Below, piece after piece: positions 18,666-27,427 of a stretch of 39,005 nucleotides of DNA (the first letter of the stretch is position 1; the number at the start of each line of letters is the position of its first letter). Where the stretch lies: positions 1-39,005 of the forward strand of contig JASHRN010000042.1 in assembly GCA_030037335.1 (NCBI GenBank), in the 5' to 3' direction. The translations under genes and the position numbers were made by a program. The notes under the pieces are model-generated. The model did no database searches and had not been told where the DNA came from. It saw only the letters and a program-made list of their open reading frames with translations. Source of the DNA: Candidatus Acidiferrales bacterium (GTDB taxonomy: Bacteria > Acidobacteriota > Terriglobia > Acidiferrales > UBA7541).

Positions 18666-19067
18666 ATGGTAGCAGCGCTCATTCTCGTGATTTCGGGTGC
18701 CATGCTGGCCCAGTTCCTCGTTTTCTTCTGGCGGGCTAACATGCTGGCGGTCGCCGCGCAGCCGCTTTCTGGAAGCTTGAACGCTGCTCAAACCGACGCT
18801 TTTCGTACTGTGGCCTGCGATGATTTCCGCTCCCTTGCCACTATCAGCAAGATTTGCCCAGGTGTCGCGTCGTCGTCCGTGAAACTCTGGCCTGTGCGAG
18901 CTTATTACCAGGCGATACGTGCACTTTCCCAAATCTCTGCAGCTATGCCGCAAGCCAATGCGTGGGCTGTTCAAGAAATGGCTTCCTGCAAGCGTTATCT
19001 GGAAGTTTCTATCGAGCGCTGTCTCGAATCCAATCAGGCCTACGTCGCCGCTCTTCGCTCGTACTAA
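18666..19067 (+). CDS. Small membrane-anchored protein of unknown function
   Basis: This 133-residue product starts with a hydrophobic helix (MVAALILVISGAMLAQFLVFFWRANML) and continues as a helical cytosolic or periplasmic domain with four cysteines (two are DDFRSLATISKICP and MASCKRYLEV). The ATG follows GAGAGAAGA. I do not recognise the family. It is divergent from the NTF2-like gene and convergent with fabH, ending 15 bases from the fabH stop. Reading through one membrane helix and a cysteine-containing domain, an anchored adaptor is possible but unsupported. The frame has normal codon use for the region, which supports a real gene. Confidence 0.62.
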   Translation: MVAALILVISGAMLAQFLVFFWRANMLAVAAQPLSGSLNAAQTDAFRTVACDDFRSLATISKICPGVASSSVKLWPVRAYYQAIRALSQISAAMPQANAWAVQEMASCKRYLEVSIERCLESNQAYVAALRSY

Positions 19068-19082
19068 GTTCCAATTAGCGTG

Positions 19083-20081
19083 TTAATAGGCCCAGCGCAT
19101 CAGGATTCCGCCCGTGGTGTACCCCGCTCCAACCGAGACGAGCAGCACCAAATCCCCTTTTTTTAGCCTTTTCTCTTTCACCGCGTCGCACAATCCCAGA
19201 GGAATCGTGGCCGCTGTCGTATTGCCATAGCGATCGATATTAATCATCACTTTAGCGTCATCGATGCCCAGCCGCTCCTGCATGGCTCGAATGATCCGCA
19301 AATTGGCCTGATGAGGCACCACCAGAGCCAGATCCTTGTGGGAGAAACCATTCCTCTCCAGCAATGCGCATGCGACTTCGCACATCCGTCGCACAGCATA
19401 CTTAAAGACCTGCTGGCCCTCCTGATGGACATAGTGCATGCGCTTGTCGACGGTCTCGTGTGACGGCGGATGCAGCGATCCCCCCGCGGGCATATAGAGG
19501 TGGCAGCCACCGGAACCATCAATGTCATGCATGAAATCGATGATGCCATTCTCGTTGTTTTCGGCGGGTTCCAGCAGCACGGCTCCCGCGCCATCACCGA
19601 AAAGTACGCAGGTGGCCCGGTCCTGAAAGTCCAGGATCGAAGTCATCACATCCGATCCGATGACCATCACTTTTTTGTGCGTTCCCGCGCCCACGAATTG
19701 CGCGCCGACCGTGAGCGCATAAACAAATCCCGAGCACGCACCGGATAGGTCAAACCCCCACGCATTCGCCGCTCCGATTCGATCCTGCACCAGGCATGCG
19801 GTCGCGGGGAATAGCATATCTGGCGTGACCGATGCCACGATAATCATCTCCAGTTCTTCCGCACGCACGTTGTTCTTTTTCAACAACTCGTTCGCGGCTG
19901 CTGTGGCCATATGCGAAGCGGCCATGCCCGGTTCCACATAGTGCCGCTCTCGAATTCCCGTCCGCGTGCGGATCCATTCATCGGAAGTCTCGACGACCTT
20001 CTCCAAATCGGCGTTCGTGGCGATTCGCGGCGGAAGGTAGCCTGCCACACCCGTAATTTTCGCCGCTATGTGTCTGCCCAT
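19083..20081 (-). CDS. fabH: 3-oxoacyl-ACP synthase III (KAS III)
   Basis: This 332-residue protein has the full FabH triad: Cys116 in SGACSGF, His257 in VPHQANLR, and Asn287 in [23 protein letters not shown] near the N terminus and [15 protein letters not shown] at the end are also family marks. It condenses an acyl-CoA primer with malonyl-ACP to start fatty-acid synthesis in the cytoplasm. GGGGGA ten bases before the ATG supports the start. No other fab gene is nearby, so it may be a housekeeping copy out of cluster or a specialised primer synthase. An OsmC-like gene lies upstream on the same strand after a 65-base gap. Confidence 0.95.
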   Translation of the reverse strand: MGRHIAAKITGVAGYLPPRIATNADLEKVVETSDEWIRTRTGIRERHYVEPGMAASHMATAAANELLKKNNVRAEELEMIIVASVTPDMLFPATACLVQDRIGAANAWGFDLSGACSGFVYALTVGAQFVGAGTHKKVMVIGSDVMTSILDFQDRATCVLFGDGAGAVLLEPAENNENGIIDFMHDIDGSGGCHLYMPAGGSLHPPSHETVDKRMHYVHQEGQQVFKYAVRRMCEVACALLERNGFSHKDLALVVPHQANLRIIRAMQERLGIDDAKVMINIDRYGNTTAATIPLGLCDAVKEKRLKKGDLVLLVSVGAGYTTGGILMRWAY

Positions 20082-20146
20082 ACGTTCATTGTCCCCCGAA
20101 GTGACAACCGAGATTGTACGATGAAAGAACCCCTATTCATCGAGAA

Positions 20147-20566
20147 TCAGTGAGGCGAAGTCCCCTCGTGAATCTCATACCGAAAGCTCAGCTCCGCGGT
20201 CTTCTTCAGCGTTGCCGCCGCTCCGCAATATTTATCCAAGCTCAATTGAATCGCATCTCGCACCGCTTTTTCGTCGAGACTTCCTGTGAGCCGGTATACC
20301 ATTTCCAGTTTTGTCCACACCGTCGGTGGCTCCTTGGCACGTTCGCCTTCAATCAGAATCTCCAAGGACTCGAGCTTTTGCCGCTTCTTCGCGAGGATTT
20401 GCACCACATCGGTTGCCGTACAGGAGCCGAGCGCAGCCAGCATAAGCTCCATTGGCCCCGGAGCCGAATTTTCTTCTCTGTTCGAATCAACCTTTACCGT
20501 ATGCCCCGACGGCAGTTTTGCCACAAACTGCTCGCGCGCAATCCATTTCACCGAAGCTTTTTGCAT
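20147..20566 (-). CDS. OsmC/YhfA-like thiol protein
   Basis: The ATG at 20566 gives MQKASVKWIAREQFVAKL and 139 residues, the usual start and length for YhfA-type OsmC proteins. An ATG ten codons earlier (20596) is possible. The two redox cysteines are present: Cys49 in GSCTATDVV on the central helix and Cys114 in LDKYCGAA. OsmC/Ohr proteins reduce organic or fatty-acid hydroperoxides. The YhfA branch is less well characterised and its substrates are uncertain. It precedes fabH on the same strand with a 65-base gap. A cytosolic dimer formed by domain swapping is the family norm. Confidence 0.88.
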   Translation of the reverse strand: MQKASVKWIAREQFVAKLPSGHTVKVDSNREENSAPGPMELMLAALGSCTATDVVQILAKKRQKLESLEILIEGERAKEPPTVWTKLEMVYRLTGSLDEKAVRDAIQLSLDKYCGAAATLKKTAELSFRYEIHEGTSPH

Positions 20567-20635
20567 GGAAGAGACTAGACCTCCGTTGGGAATCATACAT
20601 AAAAGCAGAGGGCAGGCATATTGCAGCCGTGCAGG

Positions 20636-23600
20636 CTAATTATCGTTGGTCAGATCGGGACCCGAGGCAACTTCAACTACCCGGGACGGCTGCTTCCGAA
20701 TGGCTTCCAGAAACAGGCTTACAAGATTCGGGTCAAACTGCGCGCCGGCGCAGCGCTCGACCTCCACTAGGGCTGCTTCCGCGCCGCGCGCTCGTTTGTA
20801 AACTCGCGGTGAAGTGATTGTGTCATACGCATCCGCGATTGCGATGATTCGGGCCCCAAGCGGTATGCGTTCGTGTTCCAGTTGGTCTGGATATCCCGAA
20901 CCGTCAAAGAACTCATGATGGTGCTTGATCATTTCGCGCACATTTCGCAGCGTGAGCAATGGCTCGAGCATCTGCCATCCGAGGATCGTGTGCGACTTCA
21001 TAGTGTCCCATTCTTCGGCATCCAGCGGTCCCGCTTTGTTCAGGATATCTTCAGGAATCCCAACCTTCCCCACGTCATGAAGCAGGCCTCCGAGCCTCAC
21101 CTCTTCAACCTCAATTGGCTTCAGGCCTGCCGCTTGGGCGATCAGTCCCGCATAGGTTGACACTTTCTTTGAGTGTCCCTGAGTGTATTGGTCCTTTGCG
21201 TCCACCGCGTACGCCAGCGACGCCATCGCATCCATCACCACGGCAGGCAACCGCTCAAAGCTGGGAGGCTGGCCGCGATCGTTCAGCGATTGCGAGAACT
21301 GTTGGACTTTTTGCCGGATTTCTTCAAACGCCGCGGGGCCTGTGGTGAATTGCCGGTGTAACATCACGCCGAGATACGCCTCAAGCACATCCCGCTTCCA
21401 ATCGGAACCATCCCCGGGCTCGCGCCGTTCCGCGGTGAAGACGGCGTTTCCTCCCTGATGTTTTGACAGATACATCGACGCATCCGCCACCTGGATCAAT
21501 TCTTGAGGCGTTGACCCGTGTATCGGGAAGCAAGCAATGCCGAAACTGGCTGTGATGTTCTTGTCGCGAAGCAATGGATCCGCCGCCACCCAGCTCCGCA
21601 GCTTGCCGGCGATTTGCCGCGCTTGCTCCACGTTCGTTTCCGGCATCAGAATGACGAACTCATCGCCGCCATACCGCGCAACGATATCGGAGCGCCGGCA
21701 ATTCTGCTCCAGAATCAAGCCCACCCGCTGCAATACGACGTCGCCCTCCAGGTGTCCGTAAAAGTCGTTCACGAATTTGAAGCGGTCCAGATCCATCAAT
21801 ACCAGCGAAAACGGCCGGCTGGACCGCGTCGAGCGCTTCCATTCGCTCGAAAGAGCTTCCATCAAGAAGCGATGTGTTTTTACTCCGGTCAAACCATCCG
21901 TGATGGCCTGCTCTTGCGCTTTCTGAAAATTCTTGGCGTTGTGCAATGCCCCCGCGAAAAGATCCGCCAGAGTGCGCAACAGCTGGATCTCCTCCTCGTT
22001 GAATTCCAGAGCTTCTGACGATTCCACGTACAGCACGCCCAGCAGATTTTCCGCGCAATTCACAGGCAAAGCGATTCCTGCCGCGGAATCCGGAAGCACA
22101 GGTCTCAGGCTTGTGGAATTTACTTGCCGTACAATCGCGATTTCGCCCGTACGTGCCACCTGTCCGATTAATCCTTCGCCGATCGGTATTCGCCGGCCGA
22201 CCGCGTCTCGCCTCTTTCCTGCCTCCACTTTCACCACCACTTCCTTATTCGCATAATCAACTTCGCCGATACCTATGTGGTCGTACTGCAAGCTCTGCTC
22301 AATTTCCTCTGCAACCTTCACGAGAATCTGTTCCGGATCGAGCGTTGCAATCGCGTGCTCCGATATTTTGTTGAGCAGCGTCAAATGACGCGATTTTTTC
22401 TGCTCTTCCGCGAAGAGCCGGGCATTTTCCAGGGCAATTCCCGCCTGGCTCGCGAGCACGCGCATCAACTCCACGTGGCCTTCGTCAAACGCTCCTTCAC
22501 GCTGGCTATGAATGGCCATGGCCCCGATCGCACGATCGTAGAGAATCAGTGGCACGCCGCAAAACGATCCCGCTCCCCGGCTCGATTCAATCCCGAGCCG
22601 TTGTATTTCTGCGTCGAAGTTTCCTCGAATCAGCAGCGGTTGCCGCTCTCGAATCATGTATTCCGTCAATCGCTTCCCCGCCGCGCGCGAACGCTTCGGG
22701 TTCCGGACCCCGTCTTCAACTTCCACTTCGTAGCGGACTTGCTGCTTGCCTCGGTCATAGAGGGCGATATAGAAGCTGTTTACATCGAACAGCCGCCGCA
22801 TTTCGGAATATATGGTCTCAAACAGAGTGTCGCTATCGAGCGTCGAGCTCAGCGCCTGTCCAATTTCATTGAGAATATGAAGTTCTTCGCTTCGCCGCGA
22901 AGTCTGCTGAACCAAGTAACTGTTCTCTACCGCCATTCCGATTTGGTACCCCAGCGCCAGCAGTAATCGCAATTCTGCGGGAGTGAACTGTCGGCTATCC
23001 GGCGTGCCAAGCAACAGCACGCCCAGCACCCGCTCCTTTGCTTGCAGGCTGATGCCCACCACGGTCCTCAAATCCTGTTCGAGCAGAAGTTCCCGGATTC
23101 GTTTGAAGGACGTCTCTTTCTCGAGCGCTTCCCACAGGACGGTTTTACCGAGGTCACGCAAAACAACCAGCCCGCCAAGCCGAGCAACAAGTCTTACAAT
23201 GTTGTCCTCAAGCTTCTCTTCCAAAATCTTTGTACTGAATTCATCGCGCAAGCCCGTTGTCACTACCGAAATTGGCCCATCGTTATCGTTGTAGCGCAGG
23301 CACAGCGCTCCGCATGGGATTCGCACCACATTCAAGACACGATCGAGCGCCTGCGCCAGCATTTTTTGAATCTCGCCCCCGATAAAGCTCGACGTCGCAA
23401 GATTCAAATTCGAGAGCGCCAGCATATTTCGCTCGATTCGATGCCGCTCTTCCTCGTAAACCGCCATCACCATCAGCACTCCGCAAAATAGCTGCGGCAC
23501 GAGTAAGCCAAGATGGAAGTCAGCGGATCGAAGCCGGACAAACTTGTCTTGCATTACGATGCCGATATTCAAAACGCCCCAGGCGATAAACGAGATTCCC

Positions 23601-24043
23601 AGCAGAAAATCCGAAGGTGACTCTCGCTTTCTTCCTTCCTGCCAGAAAACACGCGCCACCACGAACAATAGCAGCGCGCTCCCCAGATAAAGCGATACAG
23701 ACACCCAATTTTCGAAGTACGCGATCGCCCACGCTCCCGCAGCCACCGCGATTCCCAACACCACTGTCATCGGAATCTTGGACCGCGCATAGAGTCGCGC
23801 CGCCACCAGGAACAGCAGCGCCGCCATTGACACGAGCCAATCACCTATTGCGGAAATCGACGCAGCATGCGACGAGCGCGCTCCCACCACCAGGCTCAGC
23901 GACGTCAGCGCCACCAGCAGCCAGCCTCCCGCCCAAACCAGGAGATAAGTCTGCCGCTTCAATGCATACATGTAAGAGAAGAAGGCGGAAAGCAGCAGAG
24001 TACCGACTAGCAAGACGATGCCAACGATGCTCGTCTGATTCAC
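20636..24043 (-). CDS. Membrane-bound GAF-GGDEF-HD-GYP c-di-GMP regulator
   Basis: The GTG at 24043 gives 1135 residues and shares GTGA with the stop of an upstream 37-codon frame; a TTG at 24094 is less likely. About seven hydrophobic segments fill residues 5-205. Three GAF sensor domains follow (roughly 230-390, 410-560, 575-735). The diguanylate cyclase domain has an intact GGDEF at 792-796 in RYGGDEF, with an RxxD inhibitory site (RRSD) five residues earlier. The C-terminal HD-GYP phosphodiesterase has HD at 989-990 in LLHDVGKVGIP and GYP at 1050-1052 in HHEFFDGSGYP. Both catalytic sites look complete, so it can in principle make and break c-di-GMP. The neighbours are gltX (divergent) and osmC. 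A signal-dependent switch between outputs is likely. Confidence 0.93.
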   Translation of the reverse strand: MNQTSIVGIVLLVGTLLLSAFFSYMYALKRQTYLLVWAGGWLLVALTSLSLVVGARSSHAASISAIGDWLVSMAALLFLVAARLYARSKIPMTVVLGIAVAAGAWAIAYFENWVSVSLYLGSALLLFVVARVFWQEGRKRESPSDFLLGISFIAWGVLNIGIVMQDKFVRLRSADFHLGLLVPQLFCGVLMVMAVYEEERHRIERNMLALSNLNLATSSFIGGEIQKMLAQALDRVLNVVRIPCGALCLRYNDNDGPISVVTTGLRDEFSTKILEEKLEDNIVRLVARLGGLVVLRDLGKTVLWEALEKETSFKRIRELLLEQDLRTVVGISLQAKERVLGVLLLGTPDSRQFTPAELRLLLALGYQIGMAVENSYLVQQTSRRSEELHILNEIGQALSSTLDSDTLFETIYSEMRRLFDVNSFYIALYDRGKQQVRYEVEVEDGVRNPKRSRAAGKRLTEYMIRERQPLLIRGNFDAEIQRLGIESSRGAGSFCGVPLILYDRAIGAMAIHSQREGAFDEGHVELMRVLASQAGIALENARLFAEEQKKSRHLTLLNKISEHAIATLDPEQILVKVAEEIEQSLQYDHIGIGEVDYANKEVVVKVEAGKRRDAVGRRIPIGEGLIGQVARTGEIAIVRQVNSTSLRPVLPDSAAGIALPVNCAENLLGVLYVESSEALEFNEEEIQLLRTLADLFAGALHNAKNFQKAQEQAITDGLTGVKTHRFLMEALSSEWKRSTRSSRPFSLVLMDLDRFKFVNDFYGHLEGDVVLQRVGLILEQNCRRSDIVARYGGDEFVILMPETNVEQARQIAGKLRSWVAADPLLRDKNITASFGIACFPIHGSTPQELIQVADASMYLSKHQGGNAVFTAERREPGDGSDWKRDVLEAYLGVMLHRQFTTGPAAFEEIRQKVQQFSQSLNDRGQPPSFERLPAVVMDAMASLAYAVDAKDQYTQGHSKKVSTYAGLIAQAAGLKPIEVEEVRLGGLLHDVGKVGIPEDILNKAGPLDAEEWDTMKSHTILGWQMLEPLLTLRNVREMIKHHHEFFDGSGYPDQLEHERIPLGARIIAIADAYDTITSPRVYKRARGAEAALVEVERCAGAQFDPNLVSLFLEAIRKQPSRVVEVASGPDLTNDN

Positions 24044-24153
24044 CAACTCAAGGCTCCAATGGGAACTGGAAAGATCGCATTTGGAGAATAGCAAACTTCA
24101 CCTGCGCGGGCGATCTGGAGTGCGTCCACGTTGACGTTTTCTACAACGTTCAT
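24040..24153 (-). CDS. 37-residue leader or small protein coupled to the c-di-GMP regulator
   Basis: On the minus strand an ATG at 24153 lies seven bases after GAGGAGG (24167-24161), the best ribosome site in this region. The frame encodes 37 residues beginning MNVVENVNVDALQIARAGE, ending IGALSW, with one Cys and no membrane helix. Its TGA overlaps the GTG start of the large sensor gene as GTGA (24043-24040). This arrangement means ribosomes finishing the small frame are placed to start the sensor, which otherwise has a poorer site. Whether the peptide has its own function or is only a translational leader is unknown. Confidence 0.55.
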   Translation of the reverse strand: MNVVENVNVDALQIARAGEVCYSPNAIFPVPIGALSW

Positions 24154-24387
24154 ATCGATGCCTCCTCAGCGCAGTGATTTCTCACCGCTGCGCCCGGTTT
24201 TATCGCAACGCACCTAGAATCTCCACCATACGAATCCTACCGGAAACCTGCAACGGTACGCCTGTACCTCAAAAGAACAGGTTCTCCGCCTCTCAAGAGC
24301 GTCGAGCCGCAGACTGCAACTCGATTTTTAAACGCCCTTCCGCTAAGATGGACGTTTTTCGATGGGCTGTTACAGCCGATATTAGCC

Positions 24388-25848
24388 ATGTCTCCTGATT
24401 CCAAACCGCGCGTCCGATTTGCTCCTTCGCCCACGGGCTACCTGCACGTTGGTGGAGCGCGAACGGCTTTATTCAACTGGCTCTTTGCCCGCCGCGAAGG
24501 CGGCACCTTCATTCTGCGAATTGAAGACACCGACGTGGAGCGCAATCGTCCTGAACTGGTCGAAGGCATTCTTCAGGGGCTTCGGTGGCTCGGCGTTGAA
24601 TGGGACGAAGGGCCCTGTTTCCAATCTCAGCGCCTCGATTCCTATCGCGCCGCGGCGCAAAACTTGCTGAAAAGTGGTGCCGCTTTTCCCTGCTTTTGCG
24701 CTGCAGTTCAGTACGCCGGCGCGGATGCTGTCGATGCCAGCGACGCAGAATCGGCGAAAGATGCGCGAAACGCGCCATGTCCCTGCCGCCACTTGGACCC
24801 TCAGCAACGGGAGCAGAAGATTCGCGACGGCTCACCCTATGCCATCCGTTTTGCCGCTCCCCGGGAGGGCGTGACTCATTTTGAAGACGCCGTCTTCGGT
24901 CCGCGCGAAGTCCAGAATGCCGAAATCGAAGATTTCGTGATTCTGCGTTCTTCTGGCTTGCCCACCTATCAGCTCGGCGCCGTCGTAGACGATATGGCTA
25001 TGGGTATCACCCATGTGATCCGGGGTGCTGACCATCTCTCCAACACTCCAAAGCAAGTGCTCCTCTATCACGCGCTTGGCTCGGCCCCGCCAATTTTCGC
25101 GCACGTGCCGCTCATTCTCGGGCCGGATCGCACGCGCCTCTCCAAGCGCCACGGCGCCACCAGCGTCAGCTTGTACGCCGAGGAAGGATTTCTGCCCGAG
25201 GCCTTCCGCAATTTTCTCGCGCTTTTGGGTTGGTCGCCCGGGAGTGACGATGAATTCCTGCGTACCTCGGAGTTGATCTCACGCTTCGCGCTCTCCGGCG
25301 TCAGCCGCACCAACGGCGTCTTCGACCGCGCAAAGCTCGAATGGTTCAACTCGCAGTACTTGCAGCAGCTTCCCATCGAGGAATTGCTTCCCTTCGTCAA
25401 AGCCGAGTTGCAACGCTCTGGCCTCTGGCAGAATTCTTGTGACGGCCCCGACCGTGAATGGTTTGCGCGCACCGTCGATCTTCTTCGTCCGCGCACTCGG
25501 CTGTTGCCCGATTTTTCTCACTGGGCGCGTGCGTTTTTCTCAGATAATTTCGATTACGATTCAGAAGCTCGCGCCAAGTTCTGGAAGGATCCCAAGGTTC
25601 CCGATCTGTTGGCCAAACTTGCCGGCACTCTCGACGCGCTCCCAAGTTGGGATCACGACTCCTGCGACCATGCTCTTCGCGCACTCGCCGAATCCGCTGG
25701 CGTGAAAGCAGGCTTGCTCATCAATGCCACACGCGTTGCAATTGTGGGCCGCGCCGTCGCGCCGCCGCTCTTCGACACCATGGTTGTTCTTGGCAAGTCC
25801 CGCGTGATCGCCCGCTTGCGCCGCGCCGTTCCACTCGCCACTGCATAG
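24388..25848 (+). CDS. gltX: Glutamyl-tRNA synthetase
   Basis: This 486-residue class I synthetase has the HIGH-type HVGG at residues 20-23 in PTGYLHVGGARTAL and the KMSKS-type RLSKRHG at 250-256. FILRIEDTD follows the first motif. Cysteines in PCFCAA and PCPCRHLD could form the zinc site seen in some GluRS. The enzyme charges tRNA-Glu (and perhaps tRNA-Gln, if a transamidation route exists) in the cytoplasm. The ATG at 24388 is the first Met before the conserved PRVRFAPSPTG. No strong ribosome site is visible. The 234 bases upstream are shared with the divergent c-di-GMP regulator and its small leader frame. Confidence 0.96.
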   Translation: MSPDSKPRVRFAPSPTGYLHVGGARTALFNWLFARREGGTFILRIEDTDVERNRPELVEGILQGLRWLGVEWDEGPCFQSQRLDSYRAAAQNLLKSGAAFPCFCAAVQYAGADAVDASDAESAKDARNAPCPCRHLDPQQREQKIRDGSPYAIRFAAPREGVTHFEDAVFGPREVQNAEIEDFVILRSSGLPTYQLGAVVDDMAMGITHVIRGADHLSNTPKQVLLYHALGSAPPIFAHVPLILGPDRTRLSKRHGATSVSLYAEEGFLPEAFRNFLALLGWSPGSDDEFLRTSELISRFALSGVSRTNGVFDRAKLEWFNSQYLQQLPIEELLPFVKAELQRSGLWQNSCDGPDREWFARTVDLLRPRTRLLPDFSHWARAFFSDNFDYDSEARAKFWKDPKVPDLLAKLAGTLDALPSWDHDSCDHALRALAESAGVKAGLLINATRVAIVGRAVAPPLFDTMVVLGKSRVIARLRRAVPLATA

Positions 25849-25853
25849 TCTCG

Positions 25854-25869
25854 GCCGCACAGACGCGGC
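25854..25869 (+). terminator. Possible weak terminator hairpin after gltX
   Basis: GCCGC and GCGGC pair around a six-base loop, starting five bases after the gltX stop codon. Only TTCT follows, so intrinsic termination would be weak. It lies in the 54-base gap between convergent genes. Confidence 0.28.
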
Positions 25870-25902
25870 TTCTAATGCCAGCGCCGCGCACGTCGCAGGG
25901 TC

Positions 25903-26490
25903 TTATCGAGTCGAGCTGTGGCTGAAAATCTCTGGGGAAATTTGCTGCGTTTTTGTTCCGACTGAGGCAATGTCGATCGTAGTTGTCAACGGAATCCTCA
26001 CGGGCGGCAGGCATACGGAGTCGTTGCATGCCTGATATTGCAACGTGAATGGCAGTTTCACTTTTCCGAGCGGCGCGTTTGCCGCAGCGGAAATTTTCGT
26101 TCGAATCGTGAACTGGTTTGTGTACACCAGCAGAGGCTTGTCCGCAAAAGACAGTTTCTTCTCAATTCCTGCGGGGTAAATCGTTTCACCTTCCCGGAAT
26201 CCCATGGGCAGCTTCGCCGTCAGAACTGTCGGTATCAGGTACTCCTCCGATGGTTTGTGCGCATTCATGTGAAATCCAGGCATGATGCCCACCACTACGG
26301 CCACTTCAAACGTGCTGCTGCGCGGCACAGGGGCCACAGAAACGTAAATCTTCGGGCTTGCGACTTCCGACGCCGCGGGAACCCCTTGCGCACCCGTGAA
26401 TTGGGCGCAGATCAAAGCCGCTCCGCAAGCAAGCAGCGCCAGCGCAACACTTCTTCCCGTTTGCATACCCCGCGTTCTTCGCATCTTCAT
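25903..26490 (-). CDS. DsbD N-terminal (alpha) domain-like protein
   Basis: The ATG at 26490 overlaps the cyaY stop as ATGA, so it is chosen over the longer open frame. The 195-residue product has a signal peptide (about residues 10-35), then an immunoglobulin-like beta domain with GFHMNAHKPSEEYLIPT. The pair Cys155 and Cys160 in YQACNDSVCLPP matches the redox cysteines of DsbD-alpha. In DsbD this periplasmic domain receives electrons from the C-terminal thioredoxin domain and passes them to DsbC, CcmG or DsbG. Here the alpha domain is a separate gene, last in an operon with ccdA (beta domain) and a thioredoxin-like lipoprotein (gamma role). Confidence 0.85.
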   Translation of the reverse strand: MKMRRTRGMQTGRSVALALLACGAALICAQFTGAQGVPAASEVASPKIYVSVAPVPRSSTFEVAVVVGIMPGFHMNAHKPSEEYLIPTVLTAKLPMGFREGETIYPAGIEKKLSFADKPLLVYTNQFTIRTKISAAANAPLGKVKLPFTLQYQACNDSVCLPPVRIPLTTTIDIASVGTKTQQISPEIFSHSSTR

Positions 26491-26819
26491 ACGCTCACCG
26501 GAGTGCCAAGCTGTTCGCTCAAAATGCGCCCCATCACTTGGTCCAGAGTTTCGCCCGTTTTGTCCAGCACGAACGCGTTCGCACCATCCGACCACGCCAG
26601 TTTGAAGCTCGTCGTAAGCGCCGAAATCCAGATTTGCCTCACCGGAGAATTCGGGCTGATCACAAATCGCGTCTCATCTTCATCTTCAAACTGAATTTCC
26701 AGCTTCCCGCTTCCGCCCTCAACTTCAAAATCATGTTCATCGCCAAGACTGGTCAATTTCTTCTGAAGGCGCTCAAAAGCCTCGGTGTACCTCTTCTCGA
26801 ATTCCCTCTCGTCCATCAT
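26487..26819 (-). CDS. cyaY: Frataxin-like iron donor protein CyaY
   Basis: This 110-residue protein matches the frataxin fold in order. An acidic N-terminal helix (MMDEREFEKRYTEAFERLQKKL) is followed by strands GKLEIQF, TRFVISPNSPVRQIWISAL and FKLAWSDGANAFV, then a C-terminal helix starting DKTGETLDQVMG. The pattern NSPxxQIWxxxxxxxFxL...G is the frataxin signature. CyaY binds iron through the acidic helix and modulates IscS-dependent iron-sulfur cluster assembly in the cytoplasm. It sits inside the thiol-redox operon, overlapping the DsbD-alpha start by four bases and lying 30 bases after the thioredoxin-like gene. No isc genes are nearby. Confidence 0.85.
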   Translation of the reverse strand: MMDEREFEKRYTEAFERLQKKLTSLGDEHDFEVEGGSGKLEIQFEDEDETRFVISPNSPVRQIWISALTTSFKLAWSDGANAFVLDKTGETLDQVMGRILSEQLGTPVSV

Positions 26820-26849
26820 CTCGTTGGGATTCTCCGCGCCCGCAAAAAT

Positions 26850-27413
26850 CTACGATTGACCGCCGTCCACAGGAAATTTCGTCTCCTGCACGAATGGAGC
26901 GACCACCTTCTTTCCCCCGTCGTCCATGGCTACTCCCAAAATCGTAAATCCCTGGCTCGCGTACTTATTTTGAAACTCAATCAGCCACGGAATTTCCTCG
27001 CGGCACGGCTCGCACCACGTAGCCCAGAAGTTCACGAGCACTACTTTGCCTTTTAGACTGGCCAATGCCAGGTCCCCGCCCTGCAGCTCCGGAAACGTCA
27101 CGTCCGGCTCGGCGGGCTTTTCGGCATTCGGAGCGTTCGCCAGTTGCGTTTCGATGTCGCTTCGCAATTGGTTTTTCTCGACCTCGCCGATGTAACGCTT
27201 CACCACTTTTCCATCCCGCGAAATCAGTACGCTCGTTGGCAATCCGATCAGGCCGCCGAATTTCTCCGCCAGATCCTGATTTCCCAGCATGATGGGATAA
27301 TTCATCGTGTTTCCCGGGGTATGGGGCAAGGTCTTTTCCTTGCATCCGGGCAAGGCCATTCCCAGGGCAACCGCTATTCCAATAACAGCCCATTGGGGAA
27401 TCTTCATTTTCAC
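26850..27413 (-). CDS. Thioredoxin-like (TlpA/ResA) lipoprotein with swapped domain halves
   Basis: The GTG at 27413 lies seven bases after GGAG; an ATG two codons later is possible. The 187-residue product has a lipoprotein signal ending ALPGC (Cys24). In ordinary TlpA proteins the CxxC half comes first and the cis-Pro half second. Here residues 37-92 are the usual C-terminal half (MNYPIMLGNQDLAEKFGG, GLPTSVLISRDGKVV with cis-Pro59). Residues 103-187 are the usual N-terminal half (PDVTFPELQGGD, then NFWATWCEPC with Cys134/Cys137, ending FVQETKFPVDG). Both halves are complete and sum to one normal domain, as in a circular permutation. It would carry reducing power from CcdA to periplasmic partners. 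An assembly fault or a rearranged dead gene must be excluded. Confidence 0.82.
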   Translation of the reverse strand: MKMKIPQWAVIGIAVALGMALPGCKEKTLPHTPGNTMNYPIMLGNQDLAEKFGGLIGLPTSVLISRDGKVVKRYIGEVEKNQLRSDIETQLANAPNAEKPAEPDVTFPELQGGDLALASLKGKVVLVNFWATWCEPCREEIPWLIEFQNKYASQGFTILGVAMDDGGKKVVAPFVQETKFPVDGGQS

Positions 27414-27427
27414 TTGCAGGCTCCGTG

